Shown piece by piece: positions 26,501-33,901 of a stretch of 64,000 bases of DNA. Position 1 is the stretch's first letter; each line of letters opens with the position of its first letter. Source of the stretch: Sphingomonas oryzagri (GTDB lineage: Bacteria; Pseudomonadota; Alphaproteobacteria; Sphingomonadales; Sphingomonadaceae). The stretch covers positions 673,208 through 737,207 of the forward strand of contig NZ_JARYGZ010000001.1 in the NCBI RefSeq assembly GCF_029906645.1. The letters are read 5' to 3'. Below the pieces are notes generated by a model. That model had not been told where the DNA came from and did not search any database. It saw only the letters and a list, made by a program, of their open reading frames with translations. The translations under genes and the position numbers were made by a program.

Positions 26501-27075
26501 TGGCCGAGGCCGAGGCGCGCTGCGGCGGCAAGGGTGCGCTCGCCCGGACGGTCGCGAAGGGGCTGTTTCGCGTGATGGCCTATAAAGACGAATATGAGGT
26601 CGCCCGTCTGTATACGGACGGAAGTTTCGGCCGGGCGCTCGCCGATGCCTTCGACGGCGAGGCGACGGTTCGCTTCCATATGGCGCCACCGATCTTCGCG
26701 AGGCGCGACAAAGCCACCGGCCATCTGCGCAAGCGCAGTTTCGGCGGATGGATGTTGCCGGTGTTCCGCCTGCTCGCGAAGGGGCGGCGGCTACGCGGCA
26801 CGAAGCTCGATCCCTTTGGCTACACCGCCGAGCGCCGTGCGGAGCGCCAATTGGCCGGCGACTACGAAGCTCTCGTGATGCGCATCGCCGAGCATCTCAC
26901 GCCAGCCGGGCTGGCGCAGGCCGATGCGCTTGCTGCTCTGGTGCTGGAGGTTCGCGGCTACGGGCATGTCAAGGAGCGCGCGATGGAGACCTACCGCGTC
27001 CGGCTGCCTGCAGCGATCGAGGCCTTTGAAGCGGCGATCGCAGCGGGCACGGAGGCGATGACCGTCGCGGTGTGA
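23587..27075 (+). CDS. Indolepyruvate ferredoxin oxidoreductase, fused subunits
   Basis: ATG 23587 yields 1162 aa, the normal length for the single-chain alphaproteobacterial enzyme; the open frame upstream overlaps the divergent SDR. The N-terminal half shows the pyrimidine-binding region (GFVSGYRGSPLGTLDMAF) and the TPP region (FFCSGCPHNRSTVLPEGS, GGIGCHSM, NMGDGTYFHSG). An Fe-S segment follows around residues 644-690 (VCEGCGDCSIKSNC, then C-NKDYSC-IEGFC), and a gamma-type domain begins at VVVAGVGGTGVVTIG. It oxidatively decarboxylates aryl or branched 2-oxo acids to acyl-CoA with ferredoxin reduction. It is divergent from the SDR/ACAD/kinase/aldolase operon. Confidence 0.95.
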   Translation: MAEAMERESTVPAGRAVSLADKFMLRSGTVLISGVQALVRLMLIQAERDREAGLRTAGFVSGYRGSPLGTLDMAFGTAGAAVADHGIVMRPAVNEELAATMIAGTQQIEQSREARVDGVFALWYGKGPGVDRAADALRHANYHGSSPRGGVVLAVGDDHLSKSSSIVCNSDDVVAGIHVPLFYPADPAEIVEYGLHGFALSRHSGSYVALKIITEVADATRAVETDELALSPVLPDVAVPPLGLHNRWPDNALDQEARQIEHRLPAVAAYVRANRLDKVKLKRPGARIGLIAAGKSWLDLLEAMRLAGLDEARMAALGIALYKPAMIWPLEPEGLAGFADGLDTLIVIEEKGRFLESQIKTILYDGPQAPAVWGKQGPDGAALLPATGDITPERIAATVGGLIATLTSDEALATKVARADTSLLVQGRFTVPPALRKPFFCSGCPHNRSTVLPEGSRATGGIGCHSMATYLQPNTSIYAQMGGEGLHWVGLAPFTDEKHMFANMGDGTYFHSGILAIRQAVAAGTNITFKLLYNSAVAMTGGQSVDGELSVAQLVDQIRAEGVGTIVVSTDDPDRYPAGDPVRARVDGIENRTEYDQLQRRLRDQPGVSVIVYEQMCATEKRRLRKRGKLADPARQVFINELVCEGCGDCSIKSNCLSVEPVETTFGTKRRINQSSCNKDYSCIEGFCPSFVTVEGAKPRRTGARASGDFDASTLPLPSRDASSHERVVVAGVGGTGVVTIGALVAMAAHMGGRRVGVLDQVGMAQKGGAVVSHIHVADAPIHALRIPPEQASLVLVCDEIVGNLRDVMAAIDPGGTYVLANADVAITGDFTKDRDATPDGTLLARRLEQRAGSDHFAAYPFTRLSERLFGDAIGSNLMMVGFAWQKGWIAMDLGDFEAAVTLNATAVAMNKAAFAWGRRLAVDPDAVLAAAGLVTAVSPIEEDMVDRRAAFLADYQDGAYADRFCTLVTRVAEAEARCGGKGALARTVAKGLFRVMAYKDEYEVARLYTDGSFGRALADAFDGEATVRFHMAPPIFARRDKATGHLRKRSFGGWMLPVFRLLAKGRRLRGTKLDPFGYTAERRAERQLAGDYEALVMRIAEHLTPAGLAQADALAALVLEVRGYGHVKERAMETYRVRLPAAIEAFEAAIAAGTEAMTVAV

Positions 27076-27091
27076 CGCCCGCTTTGCGCCG

Positions 27092-27811
27092 TCAGCCCAG
27101 CTTGTGAATGGTCTCGAAGCTGAACACGAACGGCGCGCTCGGAAAGGTCAGCTCGAAGGCGACGACTGCACGTTCGTCGGTGTCGAAGGACACGCTGGAA
27201 AGTGCGAGTACGGGCGAAAGGGGGTCGACCCCGAACGCTTGCGCTACGTCCGGGCTGGCACCGGTCGCGCGCGCGTCGAACTGTGACCGGATGACGCCGA
27301 CGCCGCTCTGTTCGCGCAGGATGCGATAGAGCGGCCAGCGGCGCAGCAACGCGGTGGTCACCTCGCCCGCGAACTTCGGAAGAAAATACAGCGTCCCGTA
27401 TGACCACGGACGTTCGTCGCGATAGGCGAGGCGTCGCACGTAGGCGAGTTCCGGCTGGTCGGGGAAATATCCGGCGAACTGGGCCGGCACGGGCGCGAGG
27501 CCACGTTCGAGCACCTGTGCGGGCTTGTCGAAATCCCGCGCATAGAGCGATTCCAGCGGCGTGGATCCCTCGGCGGCGTGAACCGTGTCGCTGACAAAGG
27601 TACCGCGGCCGCGCTGTCGTACGATCAGGCCTTCCTCGCCCAATGCGCGGAGGGCCTGACGGACGGGGACCACGCTGATGCGGTGTTGCTCCGCCAGCCG
27701 GACCTCCGGCTCGATCCGGGTGCCTGCGGCGAGCCGGCCGCTCATGATGTCCGATCGCAGCATCGCCGCCAGTTGGTACCAGATCGGCAGCTTGGGCGAA
27801 AAATCGGTCAT
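27092..27811 (-). CDS. GntR-family regulator, HutC/UTRA subfamily
   Basis: This 239-aa regulator has an N-terminal winged helix (PIWYQLAAMLRSDIMSGRLAAG, LAEQHRISVVPVRQALRALGEEGLI, QRGRGTFV) and a UTRA chorismate-lyase-like effector domain (LYARDFDKPAQVLERG, PLYRILREQSGVGVIR, VLALSSVSFD). It lies 16 nt from the convergent indolepyruvate oxidoreductase gene and is probably the local regulator of the kinase/dehydrogenase and oxidoreductase divergon. Its ligand is unknown. Confidence 0.92.
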   Translation of the reverse strand: MTDFSPKLPIWYQLAAMLRSDIMSGRLAAGTRIEPEVRLAEQHRISVVPVRQALRALGEEGLIVRQRGRGTFVSDTVHAAEGSTPLESLYARDFDKPAQVLERGLAPVPAQFAGYFPDQPELAYVRRLAYRDERPWSYGTLYFLPKFAGEVTTALLRRWPLYRILREQSGVGVIRSQFDARATGASPDVAQAFGVDPLSPVLALSSVSFDTDERAVVAFELTFPSAPFVFSFETIHKLG

Positions 27812-27884
27812 CGGGCTTGGACGGGTCTCGCTGTTCGATCCCCCCGTGCGCCAGCATTTTCAGCCGGTCAAGCCGGCCCTCCTG

Positions 27885-27912
27885 GGGGGCGGTGGATCAC
27901 GCCACCGCCCCC
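27885..27912 (-). terminator. GC-rich hairpin after TonB receptor gene
   Basis: GGGGGCGGTGG (27885-27895) pairs perfectly with CCACCGCCCCC (27902-27912) around a 6-nt loop, 16 nt past the receptor stop. There is no clear T-run. Confidence 0.65.
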
Positions 27913-27928
27913 GGACCTGTCGTGGGGC

Positions 27929-30139
27929 TTACAGTTTCACGCCGAACCGTACGCCGACGATCCGAGGCTCGCCAGGCAGGTGCGAGGTTCCGATGGCTGT
28001 GCGGGTCATGTCGACGTTATAATGCACATTCCCGATATTCTTCGCATAGACTCCGATCGAGTAACGATCGCCCGGCAGTGTCAAAGTGGCGCTCGCATTC
28101 TCGATATTGTAGGCGTCCTGCTTGAGATTGTTGTTCACGTTGAAGAAGATTGCCGATTTGTGGCTGATATTGCCTGAAAGATCGAGTTTTCCGATCGGTG
28201 TCGGGATCGTGTAGATCGCCGTCGCGACCAGAGAGAATTTGGGCGCGTTGAGGAGATAGTCGCCTGAAACGTCGGCGATACTCTGGATATTGCCTCCCAA
28301 CGGGTTGGGCGTGAAGATCGAAGCCGCAGGGAAATTGGTGTATTTCGCGTCGAGGATCTCGAAGCCGCCGCTCAGGGTAAGCCGCGACACGGGATGGGCC
28401 GTGAAATCCACGTCGATACCGCGCACCCGCGCCTTCGCCGCGTTCTGCAGGCGTGTCGTGCCATCGGTCGGGCTGCGCGCGGTGACGACGATATTCTGAT
28501 AGTCATAGTCGAACAGCGCGACGTTCAGCATCAGCTTGCGATCGAACAGTTCGGACTTCGCGCCGATCTCATAGGCGGTCAGCGTCGCGGGCTTGAGCGG
28601 CGGGAGGCCCGGATTGGAAAGCTGATAGACGCCGGCCGTAGCCCCGCGATTGATCGATCCGTAAAGCATCACCGGCCCGACCTTGTAGTCGAGCGAGGCG
28701 CGATAGGTGAACTGGTTGTAGTGGATGCTGCCGTCCGGCACCGGCGTCACGACGCCGGTCGCGCTGACGCTGTTGCTGTCGAGCAGATTGCGCGTCTCGA
28801 ACGTCCCGCGCGCGCCAAGGGTGATATGCGCGCGCGGCAGGAAAGCCCAGGTGACGTTCGCGAAGGGCGCATAGGAATTGGTCGTCTGCCGCGCGTTGAT
28901 CAGCACGTAATTGCCGGGCAGCGCCTTGCCGAACTGCTGATAATAGTTCGTCGTGTCCTGGTGGAGGAAGAAGAATCCGCCCAGCCAGGAGAGACGGGAG
29001 TCGCCCTTGGAACTCAGCAGAAGCTCGTTGGTGATCGCCTTGTCCACGAAATTCTGATCGAGAAGCAGGCGCGGATCGGGTGTGAAATCGCCTTCCGAGA
29101 AGGATTCGGCGTGAACGTGCTGGTAGCCGAGCTGGTCGGACAGCGTCGCCCAGTCGAAGTCGATCGACGCCTTGACGGAACCGCCCGCGCCTGTGCCGAC
29201 GAAGCCGATCGGGTTGTTGTTGATCGTGTTGTAGAAGCCGGAGTTGGTGTAATCGACGCCGCTGCTGACCGCGATCGTGCCCGGCATGAGGGAGAAACTG
29301 CCGAGATCGCTGTTCTGGTGCTGGTAGAAGCCGCTCGCCACCACCGTCACGCGCGAACCCGGTTGCCACTTGGCCTTGCCGCGGATGTTCAGGCTGTTGC
29401 TGTAGAAGGCGGGAATGTTGAGATAGGTGTTGCGACCCCAGCCGTCGCCCTGATCGCGCCAGGAAACCGCGAGGCCGACAGCGAGATTGTCGGTCAGCCC
29501 GGTCGAGCCATAGGCCTTGATCTGTTTGGTGTCGTAGCTCGAATAGTCGAACGTTCCCTGGAATTCCGGCTTGTAGCTGGGCATGCGGGTGGTGATGTTG
29601 ATGACGCCGGCGACGGCGTTGCGGCCGAAGGTCGTGCCTTGCGGTCCCTTCAGCACCTCGATCTGCTCGACGTCGCCCAGATCGGCATTTCCGGAAACGG
29701 GCGACACCAGATAGAGGCCGTCGACATAGGTGACGACCGGGGATTCGATGCCTGGGATCGACACGTTCTGGCCGATGCCGCGCAGATAGGGCAGGGGGGC
29801 GGCGGCTTTCTGATCCTGCACGAGGCCCGGAACGATCGTCGCGAGATCGCGCGATGAGGTGATGCCCTGGGTCGCAAGCGCCTTGCCGCCCACCACGGAG
29901 ACCGCGATCGGCACATCCTGCAGGCGCTGGCTGCGGCGCTGCGCGGTGACGACGATTTCACCCACGCCGGCGGCCTCGGGCGAGGCGGGCGAGGCGGCGG
30001 CGGCCGGCGTCGCATCTGCAGCTGGCAAGGCGGCCGGGGCCGTCGGCGCCGCGGCCTGCGCATGAGCGCCGGTCGCGATCGCCAGCATACTCACGATTGC
30101 GACGAGCGGAATCCGATCCCCGATATGCCGAAATCCCAT
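27929..30139 (-). CDS. TonB-dependent receptor divergent from ligJ
   Basis: The start is the ATG complementing 30137-30139, preceded by GGGAGGATGG; the product is 736 aa. The signal is LVAIVSMLAIATGAHAQ, followed by an Ala/Pro-rich linker (~residues 26-55) and a plug (GEIVVTAQRRSQRLQDVPIA, DLATIVPGLVQDQ, LKGPQGTTFGRNAVAGVINI). The barrel ends VGVRFGVKL. The plug type (EIVVTAQRR, QDVPIAVSV) is the sphingomonad class often linked to aromatic or xenobiotic uptake. Divergence from ligJ across a shared operator suggests an aromatic-acid-related ligand (inference). Confidence 0.93.
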   Translation of the reverse strand: MGFRHIGDRIPLVAIVSMLAIATGAHAQAAAPTAPAALPAADATPAAAASPASPEAAGVGEIVVTAQRRSQRLQDVPIAVSVVGGKALATQGITSSRDLATIVPGLVQDQKAAAPLPYLRGIGQNVSIPGIESPVVTYVDGLYLVSPVSGNADLGDVEQIEVLKGPQGTTFGRNAVAGVINITTRMPSYKPEFQGTFDYSSYDTKQIKAYGSTGLTDNLAVGLAVSWRDQGDGWGRNTYLNIPAFYSNSLNIRGKAKWQPGSRVTVVASGFYQHQNSDLGSFSLMPGTIAVSSGVDYTNSGFYNTINNNPIGFVGTGAGGSVKASIDFDWATLSDQLGYQHVHAESFSEGDFTPDPRLLLDQNFVDKAITNELLLSSKGDSRLSWLGGFFFLHQDTTNYYQQFGKALPGNYVLINARQTTNSYAPFANVTWAFLPRAHITLGARGTFETRNLLDSNSVSATGVVTPVPDGSIHYNQFTYRASLDYKVGPVMLYGSINRGATAGVYQLSNPGLPPLKPATLTAYEIGAKSELFDRKLMLNVALFDYDYQNIVVTARSPTDGTTRLQNAAKARVRGIDVDFTAHPVSRLTLSGGFEILDAKYTNFPAASIFTPNPLGGNIQSIADVSGDYLLNAPKFSLVATAIYTIPTPIGKLDLSGNISHKSAIFFNVNNNLKQDAYNIENASATLTLPGDRYSIGVYAKNIGNVHYNVDMTRTAIGTSHLPGEPRIVGVRFGVKL

Positions 30140-30265
30140 CGTCCATCCTCCCTCATATTTTGGGTTTGAGGCTGCAGGACAGCCTCCGAAGTAGCCGGGC
30201 CATCGATCGCGGATGATCCGCTTCGTAACCTCTTTGGCCGCCATGTCGCGCTGCCAGCTATAAGT

Positions 30266-30360
30266 GTCAAATAGCAGTGTGTCTGTTTGGTATAGCATTA
30301 AGATATCGGAAGTCGGTGCATAACGATCTGCTATGGAACGAGGACAGACTGCTATTTGAC
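30266..30360. promoter_or_regulatory. Symmetric four-half-site operator between TonB receptor and ligJ
   Basis: The 316-bp divergent gap 30140-30455 contains a perfect 12-nt inverted repeat, GTCAAATAGCAG (30266-30277) / CTGCTATTTGAC (30349-30360). An inner pair, TATAGCA (30291-30297) and TGCTATG (30329-30335), repeats the AATAGCA (30270-30276) / TGCTATT (30350-30356) cores exactly 21 bp further in on each side. All four sites are symmetric about 30313. A shared operator for cooperative binding, possibly with looping, is the simplest reading. The rest of the gap shows nothing I can assign. Confidence 0.7.
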
Positions 30361-30455
30361 GGTGCGAGCGACCCGCCCGAGACGGTTGCCGACGGGAGAG
30401 CGGGCTCAACCGGGGTTGCACCCCATGGCATGGCCGGCGCGAGAGGATCGGCGTA

Positions 30456-31478
30456 ATGATTATCGATTGTCATGGGCACTACACGACTGCGCCAAAGGCG
30501 CTCGGTGTGTTTCGCGACCTCCAGATCGCCGCGCTTGAGGATCCCGTCCGCAATCCGGCACGCGGTTCGCTGGCGATCAGCGATGACGAGATCCGCGAAA
30601 GCCTGCTCGGTGCGCAGATCAAGTTGCAGGACGAGCGCGGGATCGACGTGACGCTCTTCTCGCCGATCGCCGGGCATATGATGCACCACATCGGTAATGC
30701 CATCACCAGCCAGATCTGGTCGGAAACCTGTAACGATCTGATCCACCGCGTGACGAGCCTCTACCCGAGGCGGTTCATCGGCGTGTGCCAGCTTCCGCAG
30801 TCGCCATTGGTGCCGCCGAAGAGCGTGATCCCCGAACTGGAACGGTGCGTGAACGAGCTGGGGTTCGTGGCGTGCAACCTCAATCCGGACCCGTCCGATG
30901 GCCATTGGAAGGATGCGCCGCTCAGCGATCGCTCCTGGTATCCGCTCTACGAGAAAATGGTGGAGCTTGACGTGCCCGCGATGATTCACGTCAGCGGATC
31001 GTGCAATCCCTGCTTCCATCCGACGGGCGCGCATTACATCAACGGCGATACCACCGCGTTCATGCAGTTCCTGACATCGGATCTGTTTCGGGATTTTCCG
31101 ACGCTGCGCTTCATCATTCCGCATGGAGGCGGAGCGGTGCCCTATCACTGGGGCCGCTATCGGGGGCTTGCGCAGGACATGGGCCGGCCGCCTCTGTCAG
31201 AGCTGCTGCTCAACAACGTCTATTTCGATACCTGCGTCTACCACCTTCCGGGCATCGAACTGCTGACGCGAGTGATTCCGGTCGATAACATCCTGTTCGC
31301 GACGGAGATGATCGGGGCGGTGCGTGGTATCGATCCGGAAACCGGTAATCCGTTCGACGATACCAAACGCTATATCGATCAGGTGGAGTGGCTCACCGGC
31401 GAGGACAGGGCCAAGATTTTCGAGGGTAATGCGCGAAAGGTCTATCCTCGCATCAATGCCATCCTTGATGGAGATTGA
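30456..31478 (+). CDS. ligJ: 4-oxalomesaconate hydratase-like amidohydrolase
   Basis: This 340-aa amidohydrolase-fold protein begins MIIDCHGHYTTAPKAL, the characteristic start of LigJ/4-oxalomesaconate hydratase, with His6 and His8 as metal ligands. Other elements are FIIPHGGGAVPYHWGRYRG, NVYFDTCVYHLPGIELL and the FATEMIGAVRGIDPETG segment carrying the Glu/Met region seen in LigJ. The enzyme hydrates 4-oxalomesaconate to 4-carboxy-4-hydroxy-2-oxoadipate in protocatechuate and gallate 4,5-cleavage. No other lig genes are in the window. It is divergent from a TonB receptor. Assignment rests on remembered family sequence; a paralogue acting on a related acid is possible. Confidence 0.78.
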   Translation: MIIDCHGHYTTAPKALGVFRDLQIAALEDPVRNPARGSLAISDDEIRESLLGAQIKLQDERGIDVTLFSPIAGHMMHHIGNAITSQIWSETCNDLIHRVTSLYPRRFIGVCQLPQSPLVPPKSVIPELERCVNELGFVACNLNPDPSDGHWKDAPLSDRSWYPLYEKMVELDVPAMIHVSGSCNPCFHPTGAHYINGDTTAFMQFLTSDLFRDFPTLRFIIPHGGGAVPYHWGRYRGLAQDMGRPPLSELLLNNVYFDTCVYHLPGIELLTRVIPVDNILFATEMIGAVRGIDPETGNPFDDTKRYIDQVEWLTGEDRAKIFEGNARKVYPRINAILDGD

Positions 31479-31790
31479 AACACGCGGACGAACGTTAAGG
31501 GAGGCCTGCGCCGCCCTACGGTAGAGTGCTGCCTGAACAGCTCCGCATATCTGCGATGGGCGTGAGGAGTCAGATGCCAAACCCCGCCCCGACCCGTTCG
31601 GTCCGGGTCGCGACGTTCGCCTTTCAGGCTCGATAAAAATTCTTCGGATGATGCTGGGATCACGATATTCCGATGTGCCTGGCCCGCAATCCCATCCCTT
31701 ATTTGGCCTCCTCATAAGCGCCGAATCCGATCTCCATTGATTGAATCGTGCCCCTGCGCAGGCTGTCCCTGAACGTCAGGAGTCAATGTC
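31479..31790. other. Intergenic region upstream of ssu genes
   Basis: This 312-bp stretch has no convincing gene. It holds a 7-bp stem CGACCCG (31590-31596) / CGGGTCG (31604-31610), possibly a weak ligJ terminator. Its 3' end supplies an AGGAG ribosome site for the permease start at 31791. I see no clear promoter. Confidence 0.4.
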
Positions 31791-32573
31791 ATGCGGGCCG
31801 AAGCCTTTCGTCGGAGAAAGCCGTGGGAACGGCGATGGGTCTCGCCGATCCTGCTCCTGCTGCTGTGGCAGGCGGGATCGTCGATCGGCGCGATCCCGAC
31901 CCGTATCCTTGCGTCGCCGGCCTCGGTGCTCGGCGAGCTGGGCAGCATGGTGGCGTCGGGCGAGCTGGCGCATCATCTGGCGGTGTCACTGTTGCGGGTT
32001 TCGCTGGGGCTGGCGATCGGCGTCGGCAGCGGCACCGCGCTGGGGCTTCTGGCCGGCCTGTCCCGCACGGGCGACGCCGCGATCGATCCTTTGGTGCAGA
32101 TCAAGCGCACTATCCCCGTGGTGGCGCTGACGCCGCTGTTCATCGTCTGGTTCGGCATCGGGGAGGCGACCAAGATCGGTCTGATCGCGTTCGCCACCGC
32201 CTTCCCGGTCTATCTCAATCTGCACCAGGGTATTCGCGGGGTGGATCGTCGCCTGCTCGATGCCGCGCGCAGCTTCGGCCTCTCGCGCCTGCAGCTGGTC
32301 TGGCATGTCGTGCTGCCGGGGGCCTTGCCCTCGCTGCTGGTCGGCCTGCGTTACTCGCTGTCGGTGTCGGTGCTGATGCTGGTGATCGCCGAGCAGGTGA
32401 ACGCGACCTCGGGCCTCGGCTTCCTGATCAACGACGCGCGCGAGACGATGCGGACCGACATCATCGTCGTCTGCCTGATGATCTACGCGCTGCTCGGCCT
32501 GGGCGGCGACTGGCTGGTGCGATCGATCGAGGCGCGGGCGCTCGCCTGGCGCCCGGCTCTGGTGGAGGCCTGA
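31791..32573 (+). CDS. ssuC: ABC transporter permease, SsuC/TauC type
   Basis: This 260-aa inner-membrane permease has about six TM helices, starting RRWVSPILLLLLWQAGSSIG. The EAA loop LLDAARSFGLSRLQLVWHVVLPGALPSLL (cited in family form) couples it to the ATPase. RTIPVVALTPLFIVWFGIGEATK is typical of sulfonate/nitrate/taurine permeases. It is first of a four-gene operon whose solute-binding protein is encoded in the opposing operon at 39068-40006. Confidence 0.88.
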   Translation: MRAEAFRRRKPWERRWVSPILLLLLWQAGSSIGAIPTRILASPASVLGELGSMVASGELAHHLAVSLLRVSLGLAIGVGSGTALGLLAGLSRTGDAAIDPLVQIKRTIPVVALTPLFIVWFGIGEATKIGLIAFATAFPVYLNLHQGIRGVDRRLLDAARSFGLSRLQLVWHVVLPGALPSLLVGLRYSLSVSVLMLVIAEQVNATSGLGFLINDARETMRTDIIVVCLMIYALLGLGGDWLVRSIEARALAWRPALVEA

Positions 32574-32576
32574 GAG

Positions 32577-33353
32577 ATGAGCGAAGTGCTGCGCATATCT
32601 TTTCCCGAACCGCCGGTGCGCGAGCCGGAGCCGATCGTCCGGCTGAAAGGCTTCTCCCGCCATTTCGGCGAGACACGGGTTCTGGACGATCTCGATCTTT
32701 CGATCGCGCCCGGCGAGTTCGTGGCGCTGCTCGGCCGGTCAGGCTCGGGCAAGACGACCCTGCTTCGCACGCTGGCCGGGCTGGACGAGGCCAATGGCGC
32801 CTCCGCCGTCATCCCGGCATCGCGCGCCACCGTGTTTCAGGATGCGCGGCTGCTGCCGTGGAAACGGGTGTGGCAGAATGTCGTGCTGGGCGTGACCGGG
32901 GAGGATCGGCGCCAGCGTGCGGAAGAGGCGCTGCGCGAAGTCGGGCTGGAGCATCGCCCCGATGCCTGGCCGCTGACGTTGTCCGGAGGCGAGGCGCAGC
33001 GCGCGTCGCTTGCCCGCGCGTTGATCCGCAAGCCGGAATTGCTGCTGCTCGACGAACCCTTTGCCGCGCTCGACGCGCTCACCCGTATCCGGATGCACGC
33101 GCTCGTGCTCTCGCTGTGGCGGCGGCACCAGCCGGCGGTGCTGCTCGTCACCCACGATGTCGAGGAAGCGATGGCGCTGGCCGATCGCATCCTGGTGCTC
33201 GATGCCGGGCGGATCGCTGCCGAGGAGCGGATCACGGCACCGCGTGGCCAACGGGCTTCGGTGGTGCGGCCATTGCGCGGGCGGCTGCTGGGACATCTCG
33301 GCCTGCAGACTGACGGCGGCGTCTATGCCGATCTGATCGGGAGGGATCATTGA
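32577..33353 (+). CDS. ssuB: ABC transporter ATPase, SsuB/TauB type
   Basis: This 258-aa ATPase has Walker A GRSGSGKTT (residues 53-61), Q-loop VFQDARLLPW, signature LSGGEAQRASLARAL, Walker B LLLLDEPFAALD and an H-loop in LLVTHDVEEA. The Q-loop and the wording of the signature match the sulfonate/taurine/nitrate branch. It starts 3 nt after the permease. Its stop overlaps the TTG start of the next gene. Confidence 0.92.
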   Translation: MSEVLRISFPEPPVREPEPIVRLKGFSRHFGETRVLDDLDLSIAPGEFVALLGRSGSGKTTLLRTLAGLDEANGASAVIPASRATVFQDARLLPWKRVWQNVVLGVTGEDRRQRAEEALREVGLEHRPDAWPLTLSGGEAQRASLARALIRKPELLLLDEPFAALDALTRIRMHALVLSLWRRHQPAVLLVTHDVEEAMALADRILVLDAGRIAAEERITAPRGQRASVVRPLRGRLLGHLGLQTDGGVYADLIGRDH

Positions 33354-33901
33354 GCGACGCGCTCGCCCGCTGCGTCCGCGGTTTCGAGGCGCTGCTTGGC
33401 GAAGCGATAGATGAGGCCGAGATCCTCGATCGGGGGCGTGGTCTTCTGGCCGATCTGATTGGAAGGGACGACTGGCTGCCCGAGAGCCACGCCCGGCCCG
33501 ATCCGGTGCGTTATCGCCAGTATCTGCTCCACCGCGACGCCGCCGCGCGCTTCTCGATCGTCAGCTTCGTCTGGGGGCCGGGGCAGGCGACGCCGATCCA
33601 CGATCATACCGTCTGGGGTCTGGTCGGCGTGTTGCGCGGTGCCGAGGTTTCGGAGCGCTTCGCCGAGACGGAGAGCGGCCTGCACTGGCTCGCGAGCGAC
33701 CGGCTGGAAGCCGGCGAGGTCGCTGCCGTATCGCCCCGCATCGGCGACATCCACCGGGTCGCCAATGCGCATGCCGATCGCGTGTCGATCAGCATCCACG
33801 TCTACGGCGCAGATATCGGCGCGGTCGAACGCCACGTCTTCGACGCCGCCGGCAACACCAAGTCCTTCATCTCCGGCTATGCCGATCTGGAGCCTGCATG
33901 A
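33350..33901 (+). CDS. Cysteine dioxygenase-like cupin (thiol dioxygenase)
   Basis: The start is TTG 33350, overlapping the ATPase stop (TTGA) behind a GGGAGG site at 33340-33345. The 183-aa cupin has the Fe ligands His84 and His86 (TPIHDHTVWG) and His135 (GDIHRVAN) of the cysteine/3-mercaptopropionate dioxygenase family. Where mammalian CDO has the crosslinking Cys after the His pair, this protein has Gly/Leu (WGLVGVLRG), as in bacterial 3-mercapto-acid dioxygenases. It probably oxidises a small thiol to a sulfinate. The operon places it in organosulfur assimilation. Confidence 0.85.
   Translation: MSDALARCVRGFEALLGEAIDEAEILDRGRGLLADLIGRDDWLPESHARPDPVRYRQYLLHRDAAARFSIVSFVWGPGQATPIHDHTVWGLVGVLRGAEVSERFAETESGLHWLASDRLEAGEVAAVSPRIGDIHRVANAHADRVSISIHVYGADIGAVERHVFDAAGNTKSFISGYADLEPA

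Noticed and set aside
28394..29857. 487-codon plus-strand open frame
   Set aside because: It is antisense to a TonB receptor with intact plug and barrel landmarks, so it is a high-GC shadow frame.
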